Positions 48,726-59,620 are shown, counted from the stretch's first letter. The stretch is DNA of 64,000 nt from Diadophis punctatus similis (GCA_023053685.1 JALIGW010000016.1:12220280-12284279), one strand, 5' to 3'. Notes: generated by a model from the sequence alone, not told the origin. A program made the numbers and translations.

Positions 48726-49618
48726 TCCTGTTTTCCCCATAATAAGACCTATCCTGAAAATAAGACCTAGCATGTTTTACGTGTGCGCCTAATATAAGCC
48801 CTCCCCCCCCAAATAAGGCCTATTTAAGAGCCGTCTGGTTGTTCGTGGTGCCGCGGCCATGAGGCGAGGCAGGAGGATGGAGCTGTCCCAAGTGCCATGC
48901 ACCAGCTTACCTCAGGGCCCCCGTAGTCAGGCCATCCATACCCTGACACCTGTCTCGCAGCAGCAGCACTAGCAACCATGTGCAGCAGTAACCCATGTGG
49001 CCGCCGGCCAGGGGTGGGTTCTACCTTACCTCGCCGCCGAGGTTTGCTTCCTCCCGCGCTGCGTGGCTGCGCGTGCATTGCACGCCATGCACGCATGCAC
49101 AGTGCCAAAAATTTACAAAAAAATAAAAAAAGCTGAAAACAAGATGGCGGCGCATGCGCAGTGTCGGAAACTCAGCAAAAAATTCCAAAAACAAATATTT
49201 TTTCAAAAAAAAAAAAACCCAAAAAAGACCGCAGGCCGGCACTGACAGAACTGGCTCCGTGACATCACCAGTGGTTTGCTACCGGAACCCACCTCTCCCA
49301 CCAGCCCACTTATTCTGCTTGCTTGCGGCCGCAACAGAGCAGGAGGTCAAGCTGTGTGGTAGTGCCGTAGCCACGAGGCGAGGCAAGTGTTGGGGCATGG
49401 ATGGCTTACCTGCGGGGATCCTGAGGTAAACCGGTGCAGGGCGTGTGGGGCAGCTCCACCTCCCGCCTCACGGCAGTGGCACTAGCAGACCACGCAGCTT
49501 CCTGCCCCATCACGAGCAAGCAGAAGTGGGCCTCTCGTACATGGGGGGGAAAGGACACCCCCCAAAATAAGCCCTAGTGCTTATTTTGGGGCCCATGGGT
49601 ATTTCAGGGAAACACAGG
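48726..49618. mobile_element. TA-flanked MITE, enlarged and carrying a hAT-type insertion
   Basis: Left end TCCTGTTTTCCCCATAATAAG; right end TATTTCAGGGAAACACAGG; TA at 48724-48725 and 49619-49620. Interior has AATATAAGCCCTCCC and CAAAATAAGCCCTAGTGC blocks like the element at 42007. Two related GC-rich segments (GCGGCCATGAGGCGAGGCAG near 48853 and GTAGCCACGAGGCGAGGCAA near 49368) flank an inner insertion at 49009. Confidence 0.65.
49009..49296. mobile_element. Diverged GC-rich hAT-type element (copy 3 of the CAGGGGCGGGTT group)
   Basis: Left end CAGGGGTGGGTTCTACC; right end near GCTACCGGAACCCACC. Interior AAGATGGCGGCGCATGCGCA (49141-49160) fuses a YY1-like and an NRF1-like site. No clear 8-bp duplication was seen, so the right boundary is uncertain. 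Confidence 0.55.
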
Positions 49619-49830
49619 TAGTCCTCAACTTACAATCACAATTGGGACTGGAATTCTGGTTGTAAATTGTTGAGTTGTAATCCAAGGCACCTTGTGATAG
49701 GATCAGATTTTTATGGTGTTTTTTATGATGGTTGTTAAGCAAATCTCACAGTCATAAGTCGAATCCATTTCCTGGATGGGCATTTGTTGTTGTTAAATGA
49801 CTGGTTGCAAATTGAGGACTACCTGTATTT

Positions 49831-51168
49831 CATAGGATGATGTAACATTGTTCAGAGAGTACGGTAGATGGTAAGTTTTTCTTGGCAACTCAAACATATA
49901 AGGAATTCAAGAATACAAAAACCGATAACATTTATGGTAGAAAAGCTAACAAAACCATGATGGAAGAATTCCAGTGACTGCTGGGTATGAAATGCAAAGA
50001 ATTGGTTTTTTTTTAAATAATGAAATCAGGCTTCCCATTTGTGTGTTATTTCCTTGCCCTTGCCATGAATGAATGGATGGGGAAGTGCGGGAGAAAGATG
50101 TTACATTGGAGCAGGAGAAGGCATTCTTCTAGTTTGTTTTGTTTTGCCTACGGCAACAACCTCTGCATGAGTGGTTGTGCCATGGAAACAATCCCAGAAA
50201 CGTTTTCAGCATACAGGATTGTTTTCAGCAAACAACGGCATGGTCAGGACCCAGTTAGCGATCTCGTCATGTTTTCAGAATATAAAGACCTGGTGCTCCG
50301 TATCTGTTTTCCAGCTCATCAAATTATGCCCAAAGAGTGGCGGTGTTCAAATTAAAATCTCTGCTGTTCCCACAATGCCTAAGCAGACGTGGCAAGTACT
50401 GTAAGGAAGAAATGTCAAATGAACTTTTCTTAACAGGAGAATGTGTATATGTTGGGGGATGTTGAGGTGGACGGAGAGGAGGAAAGGGGGGGAGGCCCTA
50501 TTTTCATATGTGAGGCTAATATTAATGGGGAAAATGTCCTTTGCTTGACTTCTCTCTATCCTTGTTATTGTTCTCAGTTCCTCTGTTTTTATTGTATTAT
50601 GAGAGCAACAGTTCTCAGTCTGCATGCCAGTGCATTCAGTTCAGAGAATGCTGGTTTTCTGCTGATACATGTATTTTTTTTAATACGTACTCCCTGTATT
50701 GTTTTAAATTGCAGATGTTTTCTTAGGACCCTAATGGTTGTATCTCTGAGCATATTCGCATTCAAAGTCCATTACTTTATTATAAAACATATTGTGCAAA
50801 GCATCCAACCCAGACTTCTTCTTTTTTTAAAAAAAAGAAGAAGAAGAAGAAGATTACATTTTAGGTCAGTTTTTTTAAACACTCATAATCTGAGAAGCAA
50901 GAGCCTTCAAGGCTTTGGAACAATAAACAGAAGTATAATGTAGCCTTAAGGTGGAATACTTTGGGCGCCTGCTGTTTGAGTAGATGGGAAGCATGCCGGT
51001 GCTAAAAATGAAAAGGTTCAACGAATTTTTAAAAAACAAAGCGTCAAAATAGGACACAGTTTTGCAATACTGTACATATTAAAGTATGTGTATGAGCTAT
51101 AGAAAAATATTTTAAATAGAAATATATAACATCGCATCCTAACCACTGCCAAGGTGATTAAGTGGTTT
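49831..51168. other. No gene recognised
   Basis: Includes an open frame of 166 codons (50443-50943, plus) with no recognised family and an ordinary base composition for non-coding DNA; treated as chance. A short (AAG)n run lies at about 50836-50853. Confidence 0.45.
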
Positions 51169-51176
51169 GTCTGAAC

Positions 51177-51487
51177 CAGGGGTGTCAAATTCAAGCAGGA
51201 TCTGGCCTACGGGGTGCTTAAATCAGGCCCATGGGGCCAGCCTCAAAATAGCAAAGGACCAGCCTGGGAAGCAGACGGGCCACGCACAGTCATCCCATGC
51301 CCTGTTTTGGGTAGCAAAGTGCTACAGGAGGCTGTCCAGGCTGAGAATGGGGTGCAGGAGGCCTCGCGTGGCCCCTCCGTGCCCCATTTTGGCTGGCAGG
51401 TTGCTGCAGGAGCCGTCTGTCCCGTCTCCCCACTGGCCGCCCCGCCAGTTGATCCAGCCCTGGAAGAAATCCAATTTGACACCCCTG
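51177..51487. mobile_element. Non-autonomous hAT-type element (CAGGGGTGTCAAATTC ends)
   Basis: Ends CAGGGGTGTCAAATTC and AATTTGACACCCCTG. Flanks GTCTGAAC (51169-51176) and GTCTGAGC (51488-51495), a 7/8 match. These ends are typical of a widespread vertebrate hAT family. The interior is GC-rich and gives open frames on both strands that are not genes. Confidence 0.88.
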
Positions 51488-51515
51488 GTCTGAGCCCACA
51501 GGGACTCAGACAGAC

Positions 51516-51575
51516 CTAATCAAGGAGAGAACCAACCTAGAAATAAGGAGAAATTTCCTGAAAGTGGGAACAAAC
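51516..51575 (+). mobile_element. Short CR1 fragment
   Basis: AATCAAGGAGAGAACCAACC and AAGGAGAAATTTCCTGAAAG match the CR1 3' block at 45595-45640. Confidence 0.75.
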
Positions 51576-51586
51576 CCACTCAAAGA

Positions 51587-51683
51587 ATGCTGCAACGAAA
51601 AATGGTCATAGGTCACTTTTTTCAGTCTGGTGTAACTTCGAATGATCACTAAACAAATGATTGTAACTTGAGGACTACCTGCA
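51587..51683 (+). repeat. REP-A 3' fragment, copy 11
   Basis: GCTGCAACGAAAAATGG, CACTTTTTTCAG and TTGAGGACTACCTGCAG; only the 3' quarter, directly after a CR1 fragment. Confidence 0.72.
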
Positions 51684-52429
51684 GGCATGCCTTCCATGGA
51701 TCCGTTTTCTTCGTCAGTGTCATATCTCAAAATGCCTGCTGGCTTTAAAAAACTGGGAATCATTACAATAAAGTGTAGACAATGAAAATAATCCAACATT
51801 ATTATCAGGCAGTGCAGCCAATAGTCAAGTTATGGGAAGAGACCTAAGAATACCAATTTTTCAGCCAATATATTCTGGGTTAGCTTTCCTCAACACAGTG
51901 CCCTCCAGATACATTGGACTTGTTGACCTGCGGGTTGCAATAACGTTCCAGCACATCTAAAGCCGTCAAGTTTAGGAAGGCTGGTCGAAACAGGAGGCAA
52001 GGCAGAGGTAATAAAACCACTCTAAAAATCCAATGCAAATATAAGAATATTTTTACCCGGTGCCAAAAAGATTATGAGCTTACACCATCTATACTTCCTT
52101 AAGGATAGTGTTCCAAAGGCCGCCTGAGAAATAGGCTGGGTGTATGCTGATATTCTATCTCGGAGTAATATTTTGCATTTTAACAGAGACCAAATGTAAT
52201 TTTATTTTATTATCCCGCGTAAGCCACTTGGGGATACTTCTGGCACGTTAGCCAGTAATTGAGCCAAGATTCTCACATAACAAGTTTTGACTTGAATTTA
52301 GGAATGAAATCCTTTTCACATGGAATAGAATAAATTCTGCTGGGAAGAGGAGGAGGAGGAGGGGGGAGTGGGAGGGATATAGTAGTTGTAGACTAATAAA
52401 GGATAATATTTGTAGCTTAGGGTTATAGG
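51684..52429. other. No gene seen; possible decayed foldback remnant
   Basis: GTGCCCTCCAGATACATTGG near 51899 resembles the foldback at 28638. An (AGG)n-like run lies near 52346. Confidence 0.45.
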
Positions 52430-52600
52430 GTCCTTAGCGATTTCTAAGCTTGGTTGTTTTGTTGCAGATGTTTTATTACTCAAACTAGGTAACAGCATCA
52501 GTGCACTGATGATACATGCTCAGAGAGCACAATTCTATACACAATACAATATACAATACAGTACAGTCTCAGAGAACACCAACGACCCCTCATAGTTGTA
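52430..52600. repeat. Interspersed foldback-like repeat (AGCTTGGTTGTTTT type)
   Basis: AAGCTTGGTTGTTTTGTTGC, ATTACTCAAACTAGGTAAC, then the palindrome GCATCAGTGCACTGATGA and CTCAGAGAGCAC. Shares blocks with 63441-63590. Family unknown to me. Confidence 0.55.
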
Positions 52601-52747
52601 GATTGCTTTGTCAATTGACAACATGGCTGGTTTATAACAACAGAATAATATATACAATTAATAATACAAACTTACAAACATACCAAGGTTTAATGTACAT
52701 AGGAATAGAATGGTCTTAAGGAGCATGTAAAATGCAACAGTGCCAAA

Positions 52748-52980
52748 GCCTATTTATGTGGTGGTGCAGTAGTTAGAATTCAGTATTGCAGGCTAATTCT
52801 GCCGACTGCCAGCAGTTCGATCCTGATCGGCTCAAGGTTGACTCAGCCTTCCATCCTTCCGAGGTGGGTAAAATGAGGATCTAGATTGTTGGGGGCAATA
52901 AGCTGATTCTGTAAACCGCTTAGAGAGAGCTGTAAAGCACTGTGAAGCGGTATATAAGTCTAAGTGCTATTGCTATTTGT
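52748..52980 (+). repeat. tRNA-derived SINE (GGTGGTGCAGTAGTTAG), plus copy
   Basis: Same family as 32140: CAGCAGTTCGATCCTGATC, CAAGGTTGACTCAGCC, TGTAAACCGCTTAGAGAGAG and terminal AAGTGCTATTGCTA. Confidence 0.87.
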
Positions 52981-53902
52981 GAAAATGAGCAAAATTAGAA
53001 ATGGGTAGGATGTGTACTGTCTGTGCACGCACATCTGTGTGACTATATAAATAGAGGCACCCAAGTTTGCTCTTACTAACTGAGGAAGGGGAGGGAAAGG
53101 TGAGCTACCCTGACCCAGAAGCCCTGGAAGAGAGTGACAGAGGTGATAATTAATCTCACAAAAGAGAAGTTTGATCTTTTCCCGGACATCAGACATTAGA
53201 AAAGAAACCACAGTTTAAGAGTCTAAGTAAAAATGTTTATTTTGGTACAAAAACAATAAATCCTCATTAATCTACATGCCTGATATAAAAGTAGGTCTTG
53301 CTTCAATGGAAGCCAGGAACAGAAGGAAAGAATGGAATGCACACATGCTCAGGAATAAACCATTATAATGAATAGGGATACATCTCCCTGCATATACATG
53401 TAACAGGCAATAAAAATCACTGCGTGACAGGGAGGGGTGTCATGAATAGTTTTCCCACTTCTGCTCAGTGTTTGAAATAATTCTGAAATCTACAGATTCT
53501 CTCCAATCTTCACTAGCTTGAAGAACAAGGACTGCTGTTTTCTCCAAATGACCTTCGAAGGTCTTAACAAAGTTTTAGAAATTAAAAATGGAAATAACAC
53601 CTCTTCCCCCTGCTTTTTATTATGGTCTGTGGTGTCCACCTAAAATCTACTTCTGTGTAATTTAAACCCGTTGTTTAATGTCCTGTGTTTTGAAATAAAT
53701 CTTCAGTGTGTGAGTCCTCTGATATTTGAAGATTGCTAAAAAGTCTTTGCTTCCCCAAAGTAATCATATCCAGTTCCTCCACCAACAATTCCTATTTAAG
53801 TGTTTCAAATGTTCCAAGTTTGGGAACATTTGGGTCACTCTCCTCTGGACCCACTGCAGTTTACAATATCAGTCTACAAATGTGCTGCCCCAAACTAAAT
53901 TC
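52981..53902. other. No gene seen
   Basis: AT-rich. CCTCTGGACCCACTGCAGTTT near 53841 resembles part of the CR1 3' region in reverse, but too little remains for a call. Confidence 0.4.
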
Positions 53903-53910
53903 ACTACAGG

Positions 53911-54294
53911 CAGGGGCGGGTTCCTCTTACCTGGTTACCGGTGCACTGCACATGCATCATCATGTTTTGCGGGCGCGCACACTCACTACATGCACGCATC
54001 CCCTCGCGCGATTTTGCTTGCACGCATGTGCAGGAAGCGAAAAATCACCAAAATCTCACGAGGGGACGCAAGCGCGCACGCAATTTTGGTGATTTTTTGC
54101 TTCTGCACATGCGCGAAAGCAAAAAATTGCTGAAATCTCTCGCGGGCGAGTGTGAGGCCAAACATTTGGAAAAAAAATCACATCGCGCGACGGACCGGCG
54201 AAGACGGCACCGGAGCCATTGTGCACAAATTGCGCAATCGGCGGGTCCCTACCAGAACGGCGCACTGGACTACACCAGTAGGAACCCACCACTG
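53911..54294. mobile_element. GC-rich non-autonomous hAT-type element (CAGGGGCGGGTT family, copy 4)
   Basis: Ends CAGGGGCGGGTTCCTC and GGAACCCACCACTG. Flanks ACTACAGG (53903-53910) and ACTATAGG (54295-54302), a 7/8 match. The right flank is the start of a REP-A-like copy, so insertion was at the edge of that repeat. Confidence 0.85.
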
Positions 54295-54296
54295 AC

Positions 54297-54535
54297 TATA
54301 GGTGGTTCTCGACTTACGAATGCTCGCTTAACAACTGTTCAAAGTTTTGACATACCTTCCCAGAAGTACTTACAGCCCGGAACAATAATTTTACAATAAT
54401 GATAAGCACAATCATTTTTCAAATTATGGCAGCTGTATCACTGTGCAGTCACACGATTGCCTCTTGAGTGTTTGGCTTAGTTTTACAATCATTTGCAGCA
54501 TTCCTTGGTCACCTGACTGCAATTTGCAACAAATT
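54297..54535 (-). repeat. REP-A-related fragment, copy 12
   Basis: TATAGGTGGTTCTCGACTTACG and CGCTTAACAACTGTTCAAAG, then a degraded body with GTCACACGATTGC and GGTCACCTGACTGC. A diverged member of the family. Confidence 0.5.
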
Positions 54536-54599
54536 TTTTTTTGGCCGTTTTTTGTCATTTACTTCTGGTTTGCACAAATATTCCCGAGAATTCTATAAT

Positions 54600-54782
54600 A
54601 TTCAGAAAAGTGGAAGGAAAAAGAAGAAGAGGATGACCAAAGCAAGGTCGAATGATTGAACTGCAGTGGCGATGGGCGCCCCATTGGAAGTCTTCAAGGG
54701 CCATTTGGGAACAGATCTTCCTGAAAACGGAATATCTACGGTAGGATTGTCTCTAAGTGATGTCACTGATTTGATGGCACAA

Positions 54783-54783
<1 letters not shown>
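54600..54783 (+). mobile_element. Old RTE-like LINE 3' fragment
   Basis: GGAAGGAAAAAGAAGAAGAGG, GCGCCCCATTGGAAGTC and the terminal GATGTCACTGATTTGATGGC block, as at 39425 and 57955. It is followed directly by (GTCT)n. Confidence 0.65.

Positions 54784-54813
<30 letters not shown>
54784..54813. repeat. (GTCT)n microsatellite
   Basis: About seven GTCT units directly at the 3' end of the RTE-like fragment, a typical site for LINE-seeded simple repeats. Confidence 0.9.
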
Positions 54814-55224
54814 TTCCATCTGTACAAAGTTAGCACCCACCCCTCTCCTAGAAGAATGAAATATTTTGGGAAATATTAAAAAGACAGAATATTATATTTC
54901 CTCTAAAAGAGAAACAGAAATCTTAAGGGAGAGAGAAACCCAGCCCCAGTTCCCTGCCCCTAGCAGATAGTTGGTGCCCATTAAGAAAGACTGGGCCAGC
55001 CTAGCTACAAGACAAAAGACCTTCAGCTCCAGGGTGATGGGATTAAGACATGACCCTCCAGATAGGATTATATAGCAGCAGAGTTCACTGCATTTCAAAA
55101 TCACCTGGGGACATTGCATCACCTTCCAGGCTTCAACCAAACTTCTCAGACAACCTACAGGGTTAACTATGACCCCTACAACAGCCAATATAATACATGT
55201 TCTTGCACAGGAACAGGAAGGTGG
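54814..55224. other. No gene seen
   Basis: No exon or repeat family recognised; a minus-strand open frame at 54892-55188 has no visible family. Confidence 0.45.
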
Positions 55225-55411
55225 TAACTCAAGGTGGTAAGCATATCTAATGCTCCTTCAGCCTCCTATTTTCCTCACAACAGCAATCCGTGAGTTAGAT
55301 TAGGTGGAAAGAGAATGACTGGCCCCAAATCCCCCAGGTGTCTTTCATTCCTAAGGCAGGACTCACTGTCTCCTGGTTTCTAGCCTGATGCCTTAACTAC
55401 AGGACTAAACT
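55225..55411 (-). repeat. Decayed SINE of the TATCCCGCC type
   Basis: CTCAAGGTGGTAAGC, CAATCCGTGAGTTAG, GACTGGCCCCAAATCCCCC and GCCTTAACTACAGGAC parallel the SINE at 47206. The 3' microsatellite end is missing. Confidence 0.6.
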
Positions 55412-55504
55412 GGTAGATAATCACTATGTGCTCATAAAGGGATACAGAACACTACTTCTCAGCTGCCATGTAGTGAGCATCTAGATATTTGCAGATATTT
55501 TCTC

Positions 55505-55590
55505 AGGAAGGAAGGAAGGAAGGAAGGAAGGAAGGAAGGAAGGAAGGAAGGAAGGAAGGAAGGAAGGAAGGAAGGAAGGAAGGAAGGAAG
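55505..55590. repeat. (GGAA)n microsatellite
   Basis: About 21 uninterrupted GGAA units. Open frames through it give repeated KEGR or LPSF peptides and are not genes. Confidence 0.97.
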
Positions 55591-57136
55591 TGTTGTAAGG
55601 AATATCCTTCTGGGTTCAGTTCCAAGTGGGGAAAAAGACACTGGATTCATGAAAGTTGCTTGGAAAGAAGGTTTAATATGGTGGACAGGAGCACATGGCA
55701 TAAGCCCCTGTACAGAAAAGGTAGATTACATGCTTCCAGATGTGGGTGAAGAGAAAAAAGGGAAGAAGAGATGCTGAGTTCCTTGCTTTATACTCTCTCT
55801 TGGGCCGCTCCCTAACTGTTTCCTGTTCCTATATAGAAATGTATTCCATTGGCTGTCAGACCCCCAGGGGCATGCTGGGGCAACTCTTGTGGGCTGTCCC
55901 AAGTCCTAGGCTTGACTGATGTAATCTTCCCAGGTCCCATGTGGTGTAATGAAAAGGCTTTGGGATTCCTATTATGGTTCTTTGTTATGTAGAAGACTCC
56001 AGGCTAGGTGGGAGGAATGTGTGAGCTGGGCCCAGTCCTTAATGGCCCATTGGCAAAGGGTGGGGGCAGGGAGCTGCAGGAAGCTGCTTTGTATTTAAAA
56101 CATGTTTTTCTTTTCCTCATTCAGGGAAACATATTCTTTCCTTTTTCAATGTTTCCTAGGATATTTCATTTTTCTAGGAGGGGGTGGGTACTAACATCCT
56201 ACAGAAGGAAAGCTATTGGTCACCTTTTGATCAAGGTGATAAATATTATTTACAGTTTACTTGCTTTGTATGATTTATCTCTTTTTAGTTCGTTCCTGCT
56301 AGAACTTTATGCCAGTTGGTAAAAATACTGTATTTTCAGATCAAGGTACTATCAAGGCCTTCTCAGCTAACTGCAGTTTATAACTTAGTAAGTTCTCATG
56401 CATTGTCCAGAAAAATAATTATTCCCAATTGAGAATATCTTGCCAGATCTAATATTATGGAAAAGGAGATTTTTGCTAGATCGTGCTATTCAGGTGATAA
56501 AACTGTATTGATTTTGGAAGCTATCCTGGAATTGAAGGCTGGAAATCTGTGCACTATGCTGAGGATCAAATGTATATATGTCATAAAATCACTTCTCTCC
56601 CTTTCTCTGTTTTCACCAGTTCTGATCAGTTCAAATCAGTATAAGAATGTGTGATTTTATAGGGCAGTAAAAGCAGCTAGTCTTGCTTCCCTCATTTTTG
56701 TTATCTCTAAATTTGATTTCATTAGAATTTGGCAAGGTATTTTTAACTGTTTCCTGACAGAGATCTGCAAGTCAGTTAGTATTCTATTCTTATAAGTAAG
56801 ACCTGCTAAAATGTTGAAGGACAGAGTTTTCTATTTAGCATTCCAATCAGCGTCCCAATTGTGGAGGATGATAGAATCAATTATGGTTAAAAGTTATGGT
56901 CCATTTCAAGTCCATTTTTCTCAGTTTCTTCCTTTTCCAAATATGACATCTTGAATTTTCTTTTTAGCTTAATTGATGGTGCACACTTGCATTTTTGGTT
57001 TATAATTTTATTTAAGGTCTATAGATTTTGCAGATTGTTTTTTTATTTCGGAAATCTAGATACCTTAATATAAGGTGCATTATATTAATAGGATGCATTT
57101 TGTGCATTTATTTTCGCAAATAGATTTATTGTCAGA

Positions 57137-57141
<5 letters not shown>
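55591..57141. other. No gene recognised; possible LTR-like segment at the start
   Basis: The stretch 55605-55990 (for example TTCATGAAAGTTGCTTGG and ATTCCATTGGCTGTCAGACC) looks like an interspersed repeat of LTR-like character, but no clear ends were found. The rest is AT-rich without recognised features. Confidence 0.35.

Positions 57142-57227
<86 letters not shown>
57142..57227. repeat. Compound (GT)n(GA)n microsatellite
   Basis: About 13 GT units followed by about 30 GA units. Reading frames across it are low-complexity artefacts. Confidence 0.97.
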
Positions 57228-57229
<2 letters not shown>

Positions 57230-57344
57230 CACATGCTCCAGAAATAGTATCCAAGGAATTCCCGAGGAGCAGTAGATGATGAAGCAGTTGCAACCTGGCT
57301 CAGCAGCACATTTGGCATCCTAGTTCCTCTTCTTTTAATCAATA

Positions 57345-57575
57345 GCATTATAGCAATAGCACTTAGACTTATATACTGCTTCACAGTGCTTTCAGCCCTC
57401 TCTAAGCGGTTTACAGAGTCAACAACTTTGCCCCCAACAATCTGGGTCCTCATTTTACCAATCTCAGAAGGCTGGAAGGTTGAGTCAACCTTGAGCCAGT
57501 CAGGATTGAACTGCTGGCAGTTGACAGAATTAGCCTGCAATACTGCATTCTAACCACTGCGCCACCATGACTCAT
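57345..57575 (-). repeat. tRNA-derived SINE (GGCGCAGTGGTTAGA family), minus copy
   Basis: On plus: TAGCAATAGCACTTAGAC, TCTCTAAGCGGTTTACAG, GAGTCAACCTTGAGCC and CTAACCACTGCGCCACC. Complete copy. Confidence 0.88.
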
Positions 57576-57954
57576 ATGGACTGTATGCATGCACCATAAT
57601 ACTTGTCCATTTTATTATTTTTAGTTTTATTAACTCAACTTTCTCATACCTGGCCACTTTTCTGTTGTATGAACTTCAATTCTCAGCAATGACTATGCTT
57701 GCTAGGTAATTCTGGGAAGCGACACCCATATTCTGAGAAGAAATCTGGTTTGGAAAAGATTGCATTAACTCATTCTCTGTCATGGTGATGCATATTCCTA
57801 TGTCATTTAGTTTAGCAACATATCAATAGACATCAATTTTGTTCTTGCAGTCAGGATGAAGTCATGGTGTTAATGAATTCAAAGTATAAAATCTTATGCT
57901 CCGGATGTCCGCCCCAGGTTCTGATTATGTTGATTATGGGCTTGATATTCCCTG
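57576..57954. other. No gene seen
   Basis: AT-rich sequence with no recognised exon or repeat apart from a weak ACTTCAATTCTCAGC motif near 57670. Confidence 0.4.
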
Positions 57955-58796
57955 TGACACTTTATAGAAAGTTGGGCTTGGAAGAAGCAGGATTGGCAGA
58001 GTATTGATGCCTTTGAACTTTGATGTTGGAGAAGTTGAGAATACTGTAGACAGCCAAGAAAAGAAACCAACGTATCAATAAATAAATCAACCCAGCATTC
58101 TCATTCAAGACATACACGATCAGCTGAAATTATCCTACTTTGGATACATTATGTGAAAACCCATCTCTGGAAAAGGCTGGGAAGGATGGAAGGAAAGAGA
58201 AGAAGAGGACAACCATCACCAAAGTGGATGGACTCAGTTACGGTGGTGATGAGTCTTCTATCGGGAGAGGCGAAAGAGGTTGGAGACAGATCATCATGGA
58301 GAATATCTATACCAGTGATGGCGAACCTATGGCATGCGTGCCACAGGTGGCATGCGGAGCCATATCTGCCGGCACGCGAGCCGTTGCCCTAGCTCAACTC
58401 CAGCATGCATGTGTGTGCCGGCCAGCTGATTTTTGGCTCGTGTGGAGGCTCTGTGAGGGCATTTTAGGTTTCCAGAGGGCCTCCAAGGGGGTGTTTTCGC
58501 CCTCCCCAGGCTCCAGGAAAGCCTGGGGAGCCTGGGGAGGGCAAAAAACGGGCCTACCAGGCCCACCGAAAGTCGCGAAATGGGCCATTTCCGGCCTCCA
58601 GAGGGCCTCTGCGGGTGCGGGAGAGGCCGTTTTCACCCTCCCCAGGCATTGAATTATGGGTGTGGGCACTCACACGTGCGTGACAGCGCGCACGCACGCG
58701 TTTTTGGCACCCGAGGGAAAAAAGGTTCGCCATCACTGATCTATACGGTCACTAGAAGCTGAAAAGCACTTGATGGCACATAATCAATTAAAAGCT
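57955..58796 (+). mobile_element. RTE-type LINE 3' region, split by a hAT-type element
   Basis: TGATGCCTTTGAACTTTGATG (58006) and GGAAGGATGGAAGGAAAGAG with AAGTGGATGGACTCAG match the RTE/BovB C-terminal pattern (FGY, GRMEGKRRRGQPSPKW). The frame is broken. The 3' terminus GGTCACTAGAAGCTGAAAAG and TTGATGGCACATAATCAAT resumes after the inserted element at 58313-58738. Older than the copy at 60041. Confidence 0.75.
58313..58738. mobile_element. Non-autonomous hAT-type element (CAGTGATGGCGAACC family) inside an RTE LINE
   Basis: Ends CAGTGATGGCGAACC and GGTTCGCCATCACTG are perfect inverted repeats, flanked by a perfect 8-bp duplication ATCTATAC (58305-58312 and 58739-58746). The interior holds an inverted-repeat region around GCCTCCAGAGGGCC. 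Open frames on both strands are incidental. Confidence 0.95.
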
Positions 58797-59620
58797 GAAT
58801 GAGACAATCCTCTTTGAGGGACAATCTTGTCAGAACATTCAGTCCTGAAATTAAACATTACCTAGGCTAACCCACTGATCCAGGCATTCAATGTAAGATT
58901 GCATTAAAAAAAATTGCCAAGCAACCGTAGATTTTTTTTAATGTTGTAGTCTAACACCCCCTACTGTTAACTTTTCCCCCTTTTTTTCCTTCCCATCTTG
59001 GTTATTCTTTTGCCTCTCTCTTTATTTCAGATTCGGCAAATGCCGTAATTAGAGAAGTAATAAAGGGATGAGAACAAAGGGAGAAAAAGTGAGATTTTGG
59101 CAATGGATGAATTGGAGGCCAATCAGGAAGCTAAGAAGTTAGAGGAGAATGGTAACTATTTCTGTTTCACAAGAATGTAAATAATTTTTACATTCTTTGT
59201 ATGACACCATGTTAGCAAAGCAAAATTATTCCATGATGCCAAACTGTTGAATCCAAATCAGTCTGTACTTAATTGACACATTATCTTAAAATAAGGGCAG
59301 CAAGATAGTTATCACCAAATCCTTTACAATGCCTTTGAAATCATAACATTTATGAATTTTGGTGCAGTTTTGTGTACCACCATCAAATTTACATGATATC
59401 TTTATCCAAGATACATGATAAAATCAAATATTTTGGCTACAGGGCATCAAACAACATAAAATGTTGTGTTTGAATTAGCTTTCTGCAACATTGTGATGAA
59501 AGCGGAAGTATAAAAATCTGAAATAACTGACAAAACTATTAAGTAAGAGATATAGAAAGTACATTTGTAATTAGAATATTGACTTTTTTTACAATTACTT
59601 AGCATCTGATGTAGCAAGAC
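58797..59620. other. AT-rich sequence with one exon-like motif
   Basis: Mostly unremarkable. A segment at about 59029-59148 has splice-site-like borders and a short open frame. No other feature was recognised. Confidence 0.35.

Larger units (their letters stand above)
48717..49830 (+). repeat. REP-A-related repeat, copy 10, split by a MITE
   Basis: Left remnant GTACAGGTA (48717-48725) and right part GTCCTCAACTTACAATC (from 49621) to AATTGAGGACTACCTGTA join through the TA duplicated by the MITE at 48726-49618. The right part is a short variant of the family, about 210 bp. Confidence 0.6.

Noticed and set aside
50443..50943. 166-codon open frame
   Set aside because: No recognisable domain, AT-rich low-complexity stretches including a Lys/Arg run from an AAG microsatellite, and no splice or promoter context.
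57085..57540. 151-codon minus-strand open frame
   Set aside because: Runs through (GT)n(GA)n and a SINE; gives low-complexity Leu-Ser and Thr-His repeats.
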